Assembly: GCA_036426205.1 (NCBI GenBank)
Contig: WSYH01001930.1
Coordinates: 20,905 to 84,904 of the forward strand
DNA length: 64,000 nucleotides
Source: Ascaphus truei
Lineage: Eukaryota > Chordata > Amphibia > Anura > Ascaphidae
Direction: 5' to 3'
Below are positions 33,627-44,777 of this stretch, piece after piece. The notes beneath the pieces were generated by a model, which was not told where the DNA came from, made no database searches, and worked only from the letters and a program-made list of their open reading frames with translations. Each line of letters opens with the position of its first letter. The stretch's first letter is position 1. A program made the position numbers and the translations under genes.

Positions 33627-34010
33627 AATGTGCCTAGATGTATCCGAGAATCAGGCATGATTCCCGGGTACATTTATGGGGAATACGATAACTCCAGACC
33701 CCAACCTTTGACATTCTGTCAATGGTTCCTCCGTAAAAAAAAACCTTGAATCTCATACCCTAACAATCCCTGCTTGATTGCATGCCCAGAAAGGAAAAAA
33801 CACACAAAATACTTTTATTACATGCAACACATTGAAATGGTACAATGTTACTGGGCCCAAGAGTTAACGCTCTTGGACCCTTATACACGGATCACGGGTA
33901 ACCAAAACGGACTTAACCTTAATTTGAGAGCCTGGTTACCCCCTACCGTCACACCCATTGATTGTTACTGTGGTAAACCATGCCCACCATATGGGCCTGG
34001 GTTGCCACAA
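33627..34010 (+). repeat. Repeat H, copy 2, right part
   Basis: Continues the reverse-complement match to 18660-19021: GTGCCTA, GAGAATCAGGCATGA, CCCGGG and TGTTACTGGGCCCAAGAG appear in the same order. With 25320-25623 it forms one interrupted repeat. Confidence 0.8.
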
Positions 34011-34245
34011 TGGCAATGAATTGGCAACCTACAAAAAAGAAGCACCAAAAAAAATACATCACAATGAAATAATAAGAAGCATTTGCCAATAAACCCATGG
34101 ATTGTCACTGTGGTAAACCATGCCCACCGTATGGGCATGGATTGCAACAATGGCAATGAATGGGCAACCTAAAGAAAAATATAGCAAAAAATGAACTACA
34201 TTACAATTAAATAAAAACATGCATTTGCCAAAAAATGCATTTCTT
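33954..34245. repeat. Two tandem ~139-bp units
   Basis: 33954-34092 and 34093-34240 both start CCCAT(T/G)GATTGT, contain GGTAAACCATGCCCACC, ACAATGGCAATGAA and GCAACCTA, and end near CATTTGCCAA. A partial third unit may follow. Copy 1 of repeat H does not show this array. Confidence 0.8.
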
Positions 34246-34637
34246 GTCATTGTGATTATCTATACCTTGAAAGGGTAAAATAAAATGTAGTGTCAGTGTA
34301 ATTTTTCAGTTCAGTTACAGTAATGTAAAAATTACTGTATATGTTTAAAGAGAGAGGAGAGAACGCCTACAGTATTTGCATATTTAAATCAACAAACTGG
34401 CTTTTTGTAAAGAGTGTTTAGGGAATAATATAAGTCAATGGGTACTTTACTAAACAGCACCCTCTCCCTCTTGCCACCTCTCTCAATTTTGCCAGACATG
34501 AATATGCTTTGAGATAGGGGTGTGGGGTGAAAGGGAATGAAGAGAGTTGACTGTGTTACTTCTTCATACAATAGTATTTCAAAATACTGGAGAGTGTGTA
34601 TTCAATTACTTTTCTTTTAAGCTGCAGCCTCTGACAT
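34246..34637. other. No gene seen
   Basis: AT-rich DNA without recognisable element or ORF. Confidence 0.5.
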
Positions 34638-34794
34638 GCAGGTATGTATGTATGTCTTTATTTATATAGCGCCATTAATGTACATAGTGCTTCATAGTAG
34701 TAATACACATGACAATCAAATAAATAACAAATAATACAAATAACAGATCATGGAAATAAGTGCTTCAGACATAAATGAAACATTGTGGAAGAGG

Positions 34795-36785
34795 CAAGGG
34801 GGTTATTGATCCGTGCTCATGTTTATTACAGTCTCTGGTGTAAACCAACTCTTTCCTTTTGCTGCACGTGGAGATATTTCCCTTCTCCACTGAAGATCCA
34901 CTGAGGATTACTCCACAGGTACAGCAAAATAAAAACAAAGAAGAAAAAAATAAGTAAATAAATAAAAAAAGAGATGAAATATCCGGAGCCACTGCAGCGC
35001 GCCGACAAACAGCGGAAACAAACCCAGGTTTCCGTACTGCTGCCTCTGGGATTCATCTTTGACATTCTTCCTTCATCTCCCGAAGATGGACAATAGTCAC
35101 TTTCAGAAAAGGAAACGGCATGTAAAACAGATTCATACTGCACCGACACACTTTATTCGAGCAAATACCCAGTATGTACCTGGCAGATACCTGGAATGCG
35201 CCACTCCTCACCTCTGACAAGCCCCGTTGCATTTGCCTTCCCAGCCTGGGTTCATGCCTGGCTGATGGGCGGCTGATCTGTTAAATGATAATGATTAGGA
35301 TTTAATAGGCTGCAATGCTTCGCGTGTCTACCAGATGGCATAAATTCATGAATTGTAATGCAGTATATATATATATACTGTGCAGTATTGCAGCCAGCGG
35401 GAATAAAATGCTTCAATCCCTGCTTGGAAAATAACTCAATGCACTCGGGCAGAAAACAGTCACAAACCTCAATACACCCGGGTATACCCGAATTCGTGGG
35501 ACTAGCCAAGCTCGAATAAAGTGTGTCGCCAGTGTATTCAGAAACATCCGATTCATTTTTTATCTTTGTGTGATTTCTTTAGAATGGATTTAGTTGAAGT
35601 TTATTTGGTGTTTTCTGTCTTCTCTGTTTGTTTGGTGGCCGTCTGTTGTTGAAGCCTGGTCTCTGCCATAAAAAACCCTGTTTAAGTTGGTAATCTAATT
35701 TGTCTCTTTCAAATTTACACTGTTTGGTCAACATGATATATATTTTTGGATTGTTAATCTTAGTTGCCATTTTTGAGTCTAGCTCCTTATAATTTTCAAT
35801 ATGTGTAGATCTGTAATTTACATTGTAAATCTTTGACTTGTTTGAAAACCTAATATTTTTCTTTTTGTTTGTGTTGGATAATCAGATCCATTCATTTAAA
35901 TGAGCATTCATCTAGAATAAGACACCATTTCCGTTCAAAGTCAGTTTATCAAACCCAAATGATGGAGCTTTAGTTAATCGAAGACCTCTCAGTATCCGTC
36001 TGGCTTTGATATAGTTTTCAAGAGTGACAATGTCCCACCAGGCTCTTAAGTCTTGTAATAGATACTTTTTCTAGTCTTGAGAAGTGCATCTTAAGATCTG
36101 TAGTGTCCTCACAATACAATTCTTTAGTGCTATCAAACACTGCCTCTGCTCTTTGCATGCAATTAGATGCATTGAAGCAACTAAAAATAAATTCTGGTAT
36201 AGTCTCTTGTTCAGACTCCATGTTGGTATACCTTTAAATGTGTGCAAATCTGTCTTCAGTATTCCCAATGTAATATCAATTGAGAAATGAAAGCATAAAA
36301 ATCAATGACTTATATGCTGTATAACATGTAATCACCTGTACTCTATTAGGGTTCAATGATAACATTTAACTAACACGTTAACTAAAATTTAACCAAGGGG
36401 CTGGTCTGCATGAAGTATCCACAATGCTCTTACCACAACATGTTTTGAAGACTAATCTGCTTCGTTAGGTGGTCTGACGAAGTTGATCTGAGAGAGAGAC
36501 AGTGAACTTGGGAGACATGCACACAACAACACACGGACCGCGTGGTACTGCGCATACCCAGAAGCAGCAGAGCTAGACAGAGACACCACTTGATCCCAGC
36601 GCATGGGATAGACTGTCTCAAGCTCGACGTTGTCTCCCTTCTAACCACGGACAGGGCAGCATGGACTGTACCACTTAAAGATCTCACTTGGTAACAGATT
36701 ATTTATATATAAGTTGATACTTGTTATTTGAATTCACTTTGATATATATTTCTTCAATCTTGGTGCGCTCTGTGCTTTTTGTTTT
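34795..36785. mobile_element. 1991-bp insertion into the L2 LINE, 12-bp target duplication
   Basis: TTGTGGAAGAGG stands at 34783-34794 and again at 36786-36797, and the L2 element is continuous when one copy plus the insert is removed. The left part (34800-35130) is non-coding; a CACTG-ended DNA element sits at 35133-35538. 35579-35770 and 36018-36221 have short minus-strand ORFs without recognised families. The right end is CGCTCTGTGCTTTTTGTTTT, a T-rich tail. A 12-bp duplication fits LINE/SINE-type retroposition. Family unidentified. Confidence 0.75.
35133..35538 (+). mobile_element. CACTG-ended non-autonomous DNA element
   Basis: The right end GCTCGAATAAAGTGTGTCGCCAGTG is the inverted match of the left end near 35135-35163 (GACACACTTTATTCGAGC preceded by TACTGCACC). 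The middle contains the shared block GCAGTATTGCAGCCAGCGGG and the CCCGGGTATACCCG palindrome. It is about 405 bp with no ORF. Ends of the form CACTG...CAGTG suggest the CACTA/EnSpm superfamily. The left end has a small mismatch, so a clean 3-bp duplication cannot be called. Confidence 0.7.
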
Positions 36786-37917
36786 TTGTGGAAGAGGAGT
36801 TCCTGATCAGAAGAACTTACAATTTAATTGGTAGGAAGAATGTACAGAGACAGTAGGAGGGCATTCTGGTAAATGCGTCTGTAGGGGTCCAAGCTTTATG
36901 TATTATGTGATGTATTAACCATGGTGCTACGCATATGCTTCTTTAAGCAAGTGTGTCTTAAGGTGGGTCTTAAAGGTGGATAGAGGGGGTACTAGTCGGA
37001 TATTGAGGCGAAGGACATTCCAGAGGTGTGGGGCAGTAAGTGAGAAAGTTTAAGCCGGGAGAGGGTTTTCGATACAATGGGGGTAGAGAGAAGACATTCT
37101 TGAGCAAAACGCAAGAGTCGGGATGGTACATAGCGAGAAATTAGGGCTGAGATGTAACGAGGGGCAGAAGAGTGTAAATCTTTAAAATTGAGGAGGAGAA
37201 CTGAGTGCGAGATGCATGATTTGATGGGAAGCCAGGAGAATAATTTCAGCAGGGGAGACGCTGAGACAGATTTAGGAAAGAGTAGAGTGATTCTGGCAGC
37301 AGCATTAAGGATAGATTGTAGGGGAGACAGTTGAGAGGCAGGAAGGCCGGACAGCAGAAGGTTACAATTATCAAGACGGGAGAGAATGAGGGCCTGTAAA
37401 CGTTTTAGCAGTCGAGTAACAGAGGAAAGGGCGTATCTTTGTAATATTGCAGAGGAAAAAGCGAAAGGTTTTAGATACGTTTTGAATGTGATAAAAGAAT
37501 GTGAGAGAGGAGTCGAGTGTGACCCCAAGGCAGCATGCTTGGGCTACTGGATGAATGATAGTACTTCCAACAGTAATGTGGAAGGAGGTAGTAGGGCCAG
37601 GTTTGGGAGGAAGTATGAGTAGCTCTGTTTTTGCCATGTTACGTTTAAGTCAGCAGAGGGCCATACAGGATGATATCGCAGAGAGACATTCAGAAACTTT
37701 GGTCTATACAACAGTTGTAAGGTCAGGGGTTGAAAAGTAAATTTGTGCGTCGTCAGCAAAGAATTTGTGCATCATCAGCATAGAGGTGATATTTATCCCA
37801 AGAGATGTGATTAGGTCACCTAGAGAAAGTGTGTACAGAGAAAAGAGAAGAGGTCCCAGGACAGAGCCCTGGGGTGACCCCTCCCACCCACCCCCACACA
37901 CATATACACATTTTTTT

Positions 37918-38057
37918 ACATCACAAGCATTCAGGGACCATTTAACACCTCAGGTCATAAATCGCAAACTGCACAGGGGAGAGGGATAGCCTTCACCCAC
38001 AGATGCTTTGTTTCAAGAAAGTTCTTTGGCTGAATCATCGTTAGCCACAGAACGGTA
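37918..38057 (+). mobile_element. Penelope-like element 3' fragment
   Basis: Contains ACCATTTAACACCTC and ends CGTTAGCCACAGAACGGTAT. The same two words occur in the same order on the minus strand of 51885-52080, downstream of the Penelope endonuclease gene. It abuts the CR1 3' end exactly at 38057/38058. Confidence 0.6.
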
Positions 38058-39940
38058 TTACATAGTTACATAGTTACATAGTAGATGAGGTTGAAAAAAG
38101 ACTTACGTCCATCAAGTTCAACCTATGCTAAATTTAGACAACAGATACTTTATCCTATATCTATACTTACTTATTGATCCAGAGGAAGGCAAACAAAAAA
38201 CCCCATTAAGGGGAAAAATGAATTCCTTCCTGACTCTAAGAATTGGCAATCGGATTAATCGCTGGATCAACATCCTTCTCATGTATACTTATTTGGTATA
38301 TCCCTGTATACCTTTCCCATCTAAAAAGATGTCCAACCTTTTTTTGAACAAATCTATTGTATCTGCCATCACAGTCTCCATGGGTAATGAATTCCACATT
38401 TTAACTGCCCTTACTGTAAAGAACCCTTTCCTTCGTTGCTGGTGAAATTTCCTTTCCTCCAACCTTAAGGGATGGCCCAAGTTCTTTGTACTGCCCATGG
38501 GATGAATAATTCTTTTGAAAGCTCCTTGTATTGTCCCTGAATATATTTGTATATAGTTATCATATCCCCTCTTAGACGCCTCTTTTCTAATGTAAATAAA
38601 TCTAATTTAGCTAGCCTCTCCTCATAAGTTAGAATGTCCATCCCCTTTATTAATTTGGTGGCTCTTCTCTGCACTCTCTCTAGTTCCATAATGTCTTTTC
38701 TTAGGATTGGTGCCCAAAATTGTACTCCATATTCAAGGTGTTGTCTTACTAGTGCTTTGTAATGGGGCATAATTATGTTTACTTCCCTTCCATCCATTGC
38801 CCGTTTGATGCAAGATAAGATCTTGTTTGCCTTTGCAGCTACTGCATGACATTGGGCACTATTGCTAAGCCTGCTGTCTACAAGCACTCCTAAATCCTTC
38901 TCCATCAAGGATTCCCTCAATACATCTCCATTTAATTTGTAAGTCGCCTTTTTATTCTTGTATCCCAAATGCATAACCTTACATTTATCTGTATTAAACC
39001 TCATCTGCCATTTACCTGCCCACGTTTCCAGTCTCTCCAAATCCTTCTGAAGAGAAATTACATCCTGCTCTGATTCTATTACCTTACACAATTTAGTATC
39101 ATCAGCATAGATGGAGACTTTGCTGTCGATCCCAACCTCAAGGTCATTAATAAACAAGTTAAAAAGCAGGGGTCCCAGTACCGATCCCTGGGGTACTCCA
39201 CTCACGACTTTAGCCAAACCTGAAAAAGTTCCATTTATGACAACCCTTTGTTGTCTGTCCTTTAACCAGTTTTCAATCCAGGTGCATATATTATTACTGA
39301 GTCCAATTTTCTTTATTTTGTACACCAACCTCTTGTGTGAAACCGTATGAAAAGCCTTCCAAAATCTAAGTAGACCACATCAACTGCATTACCCTGGTCT
39401 AGATTCGTACTTACTTCCTCAAAGAAACAAATAAGGTTAGTTTGGCAAGATCTATCCTTCATAAATTCATGCTGACTATTACTAATAATTTTGTTTTCCA
39501 TTAGGTATTCCTGAATATTATCCCGTATTAAACCTTCAAGTAGTTTCCCTACAATTGAAGTGAGGCTTACAGGTCTGTAATTTCCCGATTGTGCTCCAGC
39601 TCCCTTTTTAAATATAGGCACCACATCTGCTTTACGCCAATCTTGTGGTACTGAGCCTGTGAAAATGGAGTCCTTGAATATTAAATATAAAAGTTTTGCT
39701 ATTACTGAGCTTAACTCCTTGAGAACTCTTGGATGTATGCCAGGTGCCTTATTAACTTTAATTTTTTCCAGTCGCTTATGAATTTCTTCCTCAGTTAACC
39801 AATTGTTCATTAATATGGAGGTTGTGGCTTCCTTCTGCGGCACTACTATTGAACTTGATTCTTCCCTGTTAAACACAGAGGCAAAGAATTTGTTTAATAC
39901 CTCAGCTTTTTCCTTATCTCCAATAATCTGTCTATCCATC
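38058..39940 (-). mobile_element. CR1-like LINE, 5'-truncated
   Basis: The 3' end at 38058-38081 is three copies of CTATGTAA (minus strand), the short tandem tail typical of CR1/L2 LINEs. A ~230-bp 3' region follows, then reverse transcriptase up to ~39940, where the element is truncated within the start of RT. The sequence at this 5' edge recurs at 41080. Confidence 0.92.
38289..39939 (-). pseudogene. CR1-like reverse transcriptase, two frameshifts
   Basis: Minus strand. 39939-39313 encodes the fingers and first palm part: KAPGIHPRVLKEL, FKKGAGAQSGNYRPVSLTS, MKDRSCQTNLICFFEEV and VDVVYLDFG (motif A). A frameshift at about 39350-39320 leads into 39328-38465: [20 protein letters not shown] (motif B region), SIYADDTKL (motif C, catalytic DD), then the post-RT domain EKDLGVLVDSRL, ERVQRRATKLI, YEERLAKLDLFTLEKRR. 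A second frameshift near 38490 gives the end VRAVKMWNSLPMETV to a stop at 38289. All RT motifs survive. It is dead through truncation and frameshifts, and looks younger than the L2 copy beside it. Confidence 0.94.
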
Positions 39941-40032
39941 TCACACTGAAAGGGTCCTATAGGGTATTACTACCTAGTATATTACATATAATATACTATA
40001 TTGAATATATATTGAATATATATAATTAGACA
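39925..40032 (+). repeat. Direct repeat around the foldback, left
   Basis: 108 bases from AATCTGTCTATCC to ATATAATTAGACA. They recur at 41080-41198 with one extra ATATATTGA unit and three substitutions or so. The first ~15 bases belong to the CR1 RT frame, so the duplicated unit includes the 5' junction of the CR1 copy. Confidence 0.9.
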
Positions 40033-40362
40033 GCGCCTATGATAGTAACCAGCCACACAGCAGACTCCCAGTAACAAACAAATCACCAAAAGTAGTCAAC
40101 ATAGATGACCTGTAATGATTAATATATACAGGATAATTGTGGTGTAAGGATGGTGAATGTATAATAGAATGTGAGTGTAAACAATATGTGAAAAAAAAAA
40201 ATATGCAAAATACAATAAAAAATGTAATAAAAAATATAAAACCAATGAAAAAATAAAAATTGCAAAAAATGTTCTTTCACCCAATGATGGATTAAACCTT
40301 GTAAGGATATTGGAATGTCCGGGCTGCTTCTTCCTTGGGGTCAACAACCTCCCAGCAATATC
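40033..40362. other. Non-coding DNA inside the direct repeats
   Basis: AT-rich with runs of A. No ORF of note. Confidence 0.5.
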
Positions 40363-41068
40363 TATAGGAAAGAAAAGAGGAGAAGCGCCCGATCCATGTG
40401 TAAAATCCAATAACAAAGTTTTAATATCAATGAACAAGACAAATGCACACTCACAATTTGTCAATGCAAATAAAGCATTGTATGGGTACACCCACGTGCC
40501 AACATATAGCCTGCTCGCCGACCGCTTGCTCTGTCACATCAGACCTCACTGCTGCTGGTGTCACTCGGTAGATCGTCCCTCCGGCAACCCAAAAGAGCAG
40601 CCTGTGGTTCCTAGCAAGTTCAGTCAGTATTGCGTGATGCGTGCGACTCAGGGAACAACTTCCCCTTACTGGGGAAGAAATCCTTTGTATCGGAAGAAAT
40701 GCATAGGGTCACGTGATCTAACTGAGCAATGGTGGTGGAGTAGCTCATACGCCAATTGCCAGTAAGGGGAAGTTATTCCCTTAGTCGCAGGCATCACGCA
40801 ATACTGACTGAACTTGCTAGGAACCACAGGCTGCTCTTTTGGGTTGCCGGAGGGACGATCTACCGAGTGACACCAGCAGCAGTGAGGTCTGATGTGACGG
40901 AGCAAGCGGTCGGCGAGTAGGCTATATGTTGGCGCATGGGTGTACCCATACAATGCTTTATTTGCATTGACAAATTGTGAGTGTGCATTTGTCTTGTTCA
41001 TTGATATTAAAACGTTGTTATTGGATTTTACACATGGATCGGGCGCTTCTCCTCTTTTCTTTCCTATA
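40363..41068. mobile_element. Foldback element with two 310-bp arms
   Basis: 40363-40672 is the reverse complement of 40759-41068. Both arms are exactly 310 bases and about 97% alike by eye. The 86-base spacer (40673-40758) contains GGGTCACGTGATC. Arms run TATAGGAAAGAAAAGAGG ... CCCTTACTGG. Open frames through the arms (for instance on the minus strand 41094-40666) mirror each other and look non-coding. The right arm continues into (TA)n and the right direct repeat. Confidence 0.95.
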
Positions 41069-41079
41069 TATATATATAT

Positions 41080-41198
41080 AATCTGTCTACCCATCTCACA
41101 CTGAAAGGGTCCTATAGTGTATTACTACCTAGTATATTACATATAATATACTATATTGAATATATATTGAATATATATTGAATATATATAATTAGACA
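41080..41198 (+). repeat. Direct repeat around the foldback, right
   Basis: Second copy of 39925-40032, followed by a pure (TA)n tract at 41203-41225 instead of unique DNA. Confidence 0.9.
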
Positions 41199-41438
41199 AA
41201 TATATATATATATATATATATATATTAAAGAATGACCTAGGTGCAACTGAAAGAACAAGGGGGGGGACATAGTGTAGTATGTCCAATCAAGCGTCACAAG
41301 CAGATGGTGAGAAATGCACTCACCTTTAGGTGGTGAATTAAAGCCTATATCCACACCATTGGGATCTGGAACTCTGTAGGTTCATTCATGTGGGGATATC
41401 AGCCGTCTTATTTCTTGATTGAATTTAAATTTCAATTG
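41199..41438. other. Flanking DNA of the LTR element
   Basis: (TA)n at 41203-41225 and a G-run near 41261-41267, otherwise unclassified. It ends TTCAATTG before the target repeat GATAC at 41439-41443. Confidence 0.6.
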
Positions 41439-41443
41439 GATAC

Positions 41444-42044
41444 TGTGGACGGACGCTCACAGAGGTATGCAAGGGAGACTCGTTATTGAAAATGAAATAA
41501 GCCTTTTATTGCGCCTGTTTCCTTAACACAGGAAACAATCCAAACAAGGGGTAAACAAAGCTTCTATTCACTTGGGAGTATTTCTAGTGAAATACTATGC
41601 AGTTCACAACTCCCTTAGATAAGCATGTCTCCCATCCCCAAACATATAGCATGAGATGAACATATATAAAAAGTCTTGTATATGAAAGTCTTATCTGTTT
41701 GTAGTGGTTTGGAAAGAAAATCTTCTCTGTCCCTGGTTCTGCTCCCTTTTCCTCAGGGTGTGTCAGCATTCGGGTTTAGAAGTTTTCCCTGTGTCTTGAA
41801 AGCAGCTTTGCTGTGTCTTCTGACAGGGCTCAAGACAAGTTGTGAGAGTCAAAGACAATCTCTGCTCTGTGTCCAAGTTCAGCTCAGGTATGAGCTAAGG
41901 AGTCTCACTTCCTGTCTCAAAAGACAGGCTTTTGTAAGCAATCTAATAAGGCAGGCAGTGTTTGTTAATTGACTACCAGCAGTTAACCACACAACTTCTG
42001 GATCAGAGGCACATTACTTGAACAGGGATAACTCCTCTGTTACA
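41444..42044 (-). repeat. 3' LTR (element orientation)
   Basis: 601 bp, TGTGGACGGACGCTC...CTCCTCTGTTACA on the plus strand. On the element strand GCGCAATAAAAGGC about 100 bases before the end is the likely polyadenylation signal. No clear polypurine tract precedes it on the element strand (42045-42065), which is unusual. Confidence 0.95.
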
Positions 42045-44705
42045 TACCTGTTTGTGTGAAGCTCGGGCTTGCCACGGCCAAAGCCCATCCTTCCACTCTC
42101 ATTCTAGATATCTCTGTGACTTGAACGAGAGTGGATGGAGGAAGAGAACCCTCAGTCCTGCTGGGATTGGAGACCTTTCTCCAGTTTATTCGTGTCTCCT
42201 CCTGAAGGTGCTTGAGATCAGCACCCCTCAGTCGCTCGAGGAGGACTTTTTCTAAGTATAGTCTTTTTTCTACGTGCGTGGTCATGAGATTTCCCTCGCG
42301 TCGGGTGCTCGTCTTATTGTAGGCATACTGTATGGCAGTAGTTGCAGAGCGTTTAAAAACAGCCCTTTGAGTTTTCCGCTCTTGAAGCTGTCTCTCTGCC
42401 CTTTTCCCACTCAATGGGGTTGCTAGTTCAGCCTCTTTGAGGTTAAGTTGCAATTCCACACCCACTTCCAGAGAATGTCCCATCATTTCAGCTTTATCAG
42501 CTAAGGATTCTTCTGGTTTTGATTCAGCAAGTGTACCTTCTTTTGTTGCCTGTTGGGTGGCTGAAGGTTTTGCTAGTGCTTGTTTAGGTGGTTCAAATTT
42601 TGCAACCTTGTCTTTCAGATGAGCGGTATTCCCAGCTCTCACTGTATCCTTGTCTTCATGGGTTTTTGAGGTTGTGGGATACTGACGCTTAGTCAGGGTC
42701 AATACTTGTCCTTGTAGGACTGTAATCTCATCCGCGAGAGATCCCTGTTTTTTGAGTGCGTCTTGCAAGTCTCTTCTCAGGGAATTTATCTGCCCGCTTT
42801 GCTTTCTTTGAGCTTGCTTCCACATTTTTATTGCATTGTGAAGTACTATGAATTTCTTTGCTCGGGCCACAGTTACTTGTTTTAGTTTCTGGACCATCTT
42901 GTGCTACCTTTTGTGCCGGTCACCTGGGTTCTAAGCTTGGCCTCTAGCGATGCTTTGGTGACGCTCAGGGTAGCCTTCAGTTTCTCATGCTGCTTTGCGG
43001 GGACATACTGGGTCATCAGACGTTCCTACAGCACTTGAATTTCTTTAACAGCCTGCAGATTGTCTTCCTGCAGAGTTCGCTGCTTCTTCTCGGCCTTCTC
43101 GAGGTGCGTATGCAGACCTTGCAGTTGGTTCTGCAGTCGGTGCTCTGCTTCAAACTTCTCACCTTCCAAAAGTCTATTTATTTCCTCGTGTAGCTTTTCA
43201 TTCTTTTCCTTGACTTCGTCTGTCAACTGAAAATTTTCTTCTTTGAGTTTTAAGTATTTTCTTTGTAATCTTAAATGTTCTCCTTTTTCAGTCTCTGTAC
43301 TATTCAGGGCCTCTTTGCAGTCCTCCTTCCATTTACGCACATCTGCTTTGAGAATGACAGTCTCCTGGCGTGAGACATCCTTCTGTAGGTTAGTGTCTGA
43401 AGCTCCTTCTGGGAGACTTGGAGATTTGTATTAAGATTGACAATTGTTTCTTTAGAAATGTCCAGCTCCTTAGTGAGACTGTGTAGTTCCTTTCTGGAAA
43501 CTTCCAGGTCTGTGCGGCAGCTGTTGGTCTCATGATGTGAGGCATCCAGTGCTCTGCGGAGTGTCTGAACCTCTTTCTGAGATACGTCCACCTCTATCCT
43601 GACACTGTTGACCTCCTGTTGTGAGGCATTCAGCTCTATGCGAAGAGTGTGAACCTCTTGCTGGAAGACTGTCATCTGCTTCAGTGCCTCCTCATACTTC
43701 CGCTTTAGCATAGCCACCATTTTATCAGATTGGCTCTGCTTTTCATCCATGGCGGAAATAGTAGCATTTGCAGTATCTTGCTCAGTCTTGAGATCTCCAA
43801 TTCTGTCCTGGCTAAAGAGTACATTGCGAGCACATATTCCTGTAGCTTCACGTTATTTTTCTGTAGCTCTGTGTAACCATCTTCCTTTTATTTCAATTGT
43901 TCACGGAGCATATCACAGTCAAGCCTGGCATTTTTCAGGGCATCTTCAGGGCTGGACAAGGGATCGTCACTCACTGGTTCCGGCTCCACTTCCCTGGGAT
44001 GGTTGGTTGAGGGTTCCTCACTGTTGGCACCAGAAAGACACTTCTTTGGGGTACACGACTTCTGCCTTGGGCCCTCTGAATATTCGGTTAACCGCGGGAC
44101 GAATTCTCCATTTTCTCTAGGCTGCAGGGCAACTCGGTCCCCCTTTTCCTCCAAAGGATCTGCGGACGTGTCTGTTCCTTCCACGGTAAGTGAAGAACCG
44201 CTTTTCTTTTTCTGCCTTTTTGTTTTGGATGACTCCCATCAGGAATACTGGGGTCTCCTTTATTTGAAATTTTAGCAGCGTCACTGGATCCACTCGGCTA
44301 TTCTTGCAACTGTAATAGCTGACGGAAATATTCGGTGATCCACTGCTCCCGCTCTTTCTCCTGCTGATCATATTCGTCATCAAAGGGAGCGGTCTTTTCT
44401 GTTCGTGCCGAGTTCACGTACACTCACCATTCTTGGGGTGTTTTGTGGGTGTGACTCGGTTCGGGTTCCCCGTAAGAGATGTCTTCCTCTTTATTGGACT
44501 GGAAGGGCCACTCTTCCATGGGGTAGGGTTCATTACAGGAACGCTGCATCTTGTCCTCCATTTTTAGGCTATCAGGTATAATTTTCTCCCTGACCTCAGG
44601 AGGCGCTATTGCAGCTGTTGCCACTGTATTTTCTAGAACCCCCAATTGTGGAAGTCCTACAGGTGGGCATATTTTGCTTGTAGAGGTCGTAGCTCTCACA
44701 GGCAT
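42040..44705 (-). pseudogene. Captured coiled-coil protein gene, broken
   Basis: Read on the minus strand, several frames succeed one another. 44705-44424: acidic start MPVRATTSTSKIC. 44184-43750: DSLEE-type acidic region, then ARLDCDMLREQLK, a stop, and YTELQKNNVKLQEYVLAMYS. 43750-43360: regular 14-residue repeats of the form S-x-x-E-V-x-x-L-R-x-E-L/V-D (RIELNASQQEV, RIEVDVSQKEV, RRALDASHHET, RTDLEVSRKEL). 43340-43026: KLKEENFQLTDEVKEKNEKL. About 43020: TQYVPAKQHEKLKATLS. 42897-42040: VARAKKFIVLHNAIKMW, then a less helical, Lys-rich tail. There are about six frameshifts or stops and no introns. The YVPxxxHEKLK word faintly recalls the UACA/ankycorbin coiled-coil family; the identity is otherwise unknown. 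Confidence 0.7.
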
Positions 44706-44777
44706 CTCTGTAGAATTTTTCTTTCTTGGATAAGTTTTACAATATCAGCAGTACTGTGCATCCATTTTCTCTCATCA

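Larger units (their letters stand above)
34638..37905 (-). mobile_element. L2-like LINE, 5'-truncated, split by an insertion
   Basis: The 3' end is at the left: 34640-34794 has the widespread L2-type tail TTTATTTATATAGCGCC with TATG repeats. The element resumes at 36786-36797 after a 1991-bp insertion and runs to ~37905. The coding part (36990-37900) is RT and what follows it, broken in several frames. On the minus strand [17 protein letters not shown] and [15 protein letters not shown] are the RT motif B/C region, then LGVTLDSSLTF, IRPFLCYSTAKTF and LDNCNLLLSGLPASQL, the characteristic post-RT region. It copied itself by target-primed reverse transcription; this copy is dead. Confidence 0.85.

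Noticed and set aside
40310..41094. Open frames of 151 and 142 codons on opposite strands
   Set aside because: They are the same sequence read from the two mirror-image arms of the foldback. There is no known domain, and the frame is explained by the repeat.
44117..44383. 88-codon minus-strand frame starting MMTNMISRR
   Set aside because: Overlaps the acidic frame 44184-43888, which continues into the coiled coil; this one is the shifted reading.
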